Part shown: in pieces, positions 31,029-34,036 of the stretch
How positions within the stretch are numbered: the first letter of the stretch is position 1
Layout of the letters: every line of letters begins with the position of its first letter
Origin: Acanthaster planci
Taxonomy: Eukaryota; Echinodermata; Asteroidea; Valvatida; Acanthasteridae
Assembly: GCF_001949145.1 (NCBI RefSeq)
Contig: NW_019091530.1
Span: 250,001-284,036, forward strand
Reading direction: 5' to 3'
DNA: 34,036 bases
Translations under genes and position numbers: made by a program
The notes under the pieces: generated by a model
The model's input: the letters and a program-made list of their open reading frames with translations, nothing else
The model's database searches: none
Told to the model about the DNA's origin: nothing

Positions 31029-33560
31029 GATTTTGGGGGCTTCTGGCAAGAGCTGATGATTGTGGTCTTTGGTATGTGTATGAGAAAAATGAAGTCACAG
31101 AAGATGACACACCACTGTTAGTTGGCATCAAATGTCACACCTTGCACATAGCAGCCACAGTCCTCCGTGTACCCAAATGATTGATTACAGCCTCAGCACA
31201 ATAATGAAATCTTACAGTGCCAGAATGACCTATTTTTGCCTTTAAACTTTACACATTCAGTGTTTGAGGGCTGATATGCTGATAGCCATTTGGTCAATAG
31301 GGCCTTGCATTGATGATGCCATACTCTACATGTACACTTTCCTACATAACCAATCAGGCCCAAGGTCCACTGGGCAGCATAGGAAAAGTACACACAAAGT
31401 ATGGGTGTCATCAGTACAGAGGTCTGTTGTACTGAGCTGCTTAGCAGGGACAAGTTGCTAAGCTTAAACAAATATTTTTCTGGTAAAGACAGGTTTAGCA
31501 GCCAATATGTCATTTGATATGCATTGCTTGTGATTGGCAAACAGCTACTTTCTGTTTTAGCATGTCATTTTAGCAAAGCAATTGTGTTCATGGTATGTGG
31601 CCCTCTTCCTTTGGTTCTTTGTTTCATCTCCAACTCGTCATTGCTTGTAAACTCACTGATTGTTTTTTTTCACTGCTAGCCTTCAAATACATGTAATGGG
31701 TTTTTCCTTCAATCGTAGAACAATCCCACAAGGTCTGGCTTTTTTTAACATTTCCATATTTTTAGTACATGCCAGGGTTCAAAGGTTATTTGAAATGGTT
31801 TGAAAAAGATGGAATAGATACATGTATATGTTTACTGAAATTGTAGAAAGTCACCTTCAGAAGAAAAGTGTTAGAGTACGACACATAATGTAAGTACCTG
31901 TAGGTTTAATGAAAAGATGTAAATTAAGGTTTCTATGATTCCTAAAGCATACATGTATACAAGTTATGCAAGAAGTTTTGCAAGCAGCTAAATGTACATG
32001 TATGCTGTGTCAGGTGACAAACTACTGCACCTGCAAATCAAAAATCATTTTTGGATAGTTTCTGCGTTTTTACTAGTGGGAACATAAATTGTATTCAGGT
32101 GCACATTATGCATGTTTTGTACACATTCTGGTATCAAATTGTGTGTTATTCATTCGAAAGTGCCTAAATGTTTACTTGTTGTATGTACATGTAAGCCTTA
32201 AAAAGAGAAAAGTCTTCTAGTTTGCCAAGGCATGCATTCCCATCCAAATCCATAGAAAAGTGATATGCAGATATGTTTATTTTCTGTGATTGCACACAGT
32301 AGTGTTTCAATTCAGGAATTACAAATGCAACAAATTTTGTAATTGTATACGAGAAAGTAAGTTGTAAATACTTCATGAAAATTCAATATTGAAAGTTATG
32401 TATAATTGTATACTTGTAACAGAATTTTTTCAGATCTATATACATGTACTTGCAAAGTAGTGATTTGTAAAAAATTTGGTGTTTAGTTTTCAGCTTACGT
32501 GTACATCTCCAATTACGGATACTGAAGCAATGAATGTGGGTGTACTGGGCCAGAATGGTTATGATTCTGGACTTTCAAACAGATGGTAGGATTTGTATGC
32601 AGATGTATGCATACAAAGTATAAAGCATACAAAGTAAAAATTTAATACCTCGTGCATGCCACATGACATAAATTACCTCTTGCACCCTGCCTTGCACACA
32701 GAGCTGTGTAACCCCCCCACGTCACATTTGACAGGAAAGCTTTGTGTTTATTACTGGCACAATATACCGGTGGTGGGAATGAACAGAAAAGATGTTCACT
32801 TAATACTCGGTCAAGGATTGCAAGGCATCCTTGGCTTCACTTCAGGTGGTCTTGATTTCAAAAAGTTGATACGTCATCGGTTTACGGTGATACTCAGTTG
32901 CTGCAGGAGGGCCTTGTCACAGTGAACCGCTATCACCCACAAACCTCCAGCAACAATAACAACACGTTTTTGGTGGTCCATAGTTGTAGCCAGGGGTGAG
33001 ATTTGTCACACCTTTTCCTAATTCAAGGACTTTATCATCTGGATTTTCCTGATTTCAGGATTTTTCAACAATCTCCTTTAACAATCTGGAAAATTCTGGA
33101 GTTAAAAGTTGTTTTTATCAAAAGTTGATATAGAACACTCGAAATTGGTATTTTAAGGGATGCCTTTAAGCAAACATAAATGTACACTGTATACCATTAG
33201 ACACTACACTTCTGTGGGGCACTCAGACTTGTTGTCATTAGTTTCTGGATATTCAGATCTCAGCCCTGGTTAATACCCTCTCACAGTAGTATGTTATCAC
33301 TTATAAAGCTTCAACAACATCTGGAAGCCAAGATTTCACCTCAGATGGAGTGTATCTGTCTGATATGTGTACTCCAGTCAGCACTTGTTCGGTGTATGTA
33401 CTTACATGTATCCTCGCAGGAGTTTATGCTTCGTCTATTCCTGTAGTTCAAATTGAATTGTTTGTGCTGTTTGCTTCATGAAAAAATAAACAATTCGCCT
33501 TAGTAGATACTTGTCTTTTAATGCATCATCATTTCGTCTTTTGTTCATTTGTGTTTTCTT
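31029..33560 (+). other. Probable FAM161 3'UTR (AT-rich)
   Basis: The sequence after the stop is AT-rich, dotted with tacatgta words, and has no exon or clear transposon. AATAAA at 33485-33490 is followed by a T/GT-rich stretch (gttcatttgtgttttcttc near 33543-33561), the best poly(A) context. A second AATAAA lies at 33943-33948. From there to the window end nothing else is recognised. Confidence 0.4.
33485..33490 (+). promoter_or_regulatory. Candidate FAM161 poly(A) signal AATAAA
   Basis: A canonical hexamer is followed by a T- and GT-rich downstream region within about 70 bases. It is the best of several AATAAA words after the FAM161 stop codon. Confidence 0.4.
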
Positions 33561-34036
33561 CTGGTTATTACATGTAATTTTATTTCCTGTGCTTTAACCC
33601 CAATGACCTTGTGGTCATCCACTAATTTCAGGTTTTTAGAACCCAAGCAACTGTTAATTTTAATTTTTTAATTAATAATTTTGGTGAAGCACAAAGAAAA
33701 TGTCGGCAAACTACTTGCAATGTTTACACTTGCTGATGACTGGCCAAAAGAATTCTGTTCCTATAATTGGGCAATATAATTTTGGGGACAGCTAACAAAA
33801 ATACATCATCTTCAACAGTGGATCCAGAGCCACATTTCTTGAGAGGGGTCCCATAAAATTTGGATTTTTTTATGCACCGTTATATGTGGCCTTTTATGAC
33901 TTTTATTAGGGCTGATGCTACAGTTTGAGTCTCCACACTTGGAATAAAGAGAAATGAATGAGTCCTCCCCAAATCACCTTTCATTATCTACAAAGAATTT
34001 GGGTTGGGGGCATAGCCCCTGTTCCCCTCTCTTGAC

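Overview
This is a piece of an animal nuclear genome. Genes are split into short exons by long AT-rich introns with GT..AG borders, repeats are abundant, and there is a run of 518 N (23323-23840), so it is a draft assembly. The dispersed CATGTA/TACATGTA motif, a SINE with the 'ccaccca..ggtataaatgggtacc' type of core, a DIRS-like retroelement and the gene content suggest a marine deuterostome invertebrate, most likely an echinoderm or other ambulacrarian. That placement is inference; I cannot name the species.

Layout. (1) 437-2718, plus strand: the last four coding exons of a ryanodine receptor (RyR), followed by an AT-rich probable 3'UTR to about 6.2 kb. Its introns hold a tRNA-derived SINE, a 24-bp tandem repeat and a 134-bp MITE with 18-bp perfect inverted ends. 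(2) About 6.5-10.4 kb: a transposon graveyard between two convergent genes, with a broken non-LTR (LINE) reverse transcriptase and then a broken DIRS-like tyrosine-recombinase retroelement. (3) 12320-27261, minus strand: CCT4, the delta subunit of the cytosolic chaperonin TRiC/CCT. I rebuilt 13 coding exons whose phases all agree (534 codons plus stop). Its introns carry a TA-flanked 1.5-kb pogo/mariner-like element, a three-copy dispersed repeat, foldbacks, the assembly gap and a 43-bp minisatellite. (4) 27262-27662: a roughly 400-bp shared upstream region. (5) 27663-31028, plus strand: a FAM161 family (FAM161A-like) centriole/cilium gene in three exons (814 codons plus stop), followed by an AT-rich 3'UTR of about 2.5 kb.

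The three host genes belong to different processes: calcium release, protein folding and the cilium/centriole. CCT4 and FAM161 are head to head and may share a promoter. From memory, FAM161A and CCT4 are also neighbours in human 2p15, so this may be an old gene pair. I see no undescribed molecular system here. The most unusual items are the CCT4/FAM161 pair, a ZNF143/Staf-like motif inside the last CCT4 intron, the DIRS remnant with an inverted 29-bp pair, and a minisatellite with a 7-unit higher-order period. Most short open frames in the window are chance or antisense shadows and are left out.
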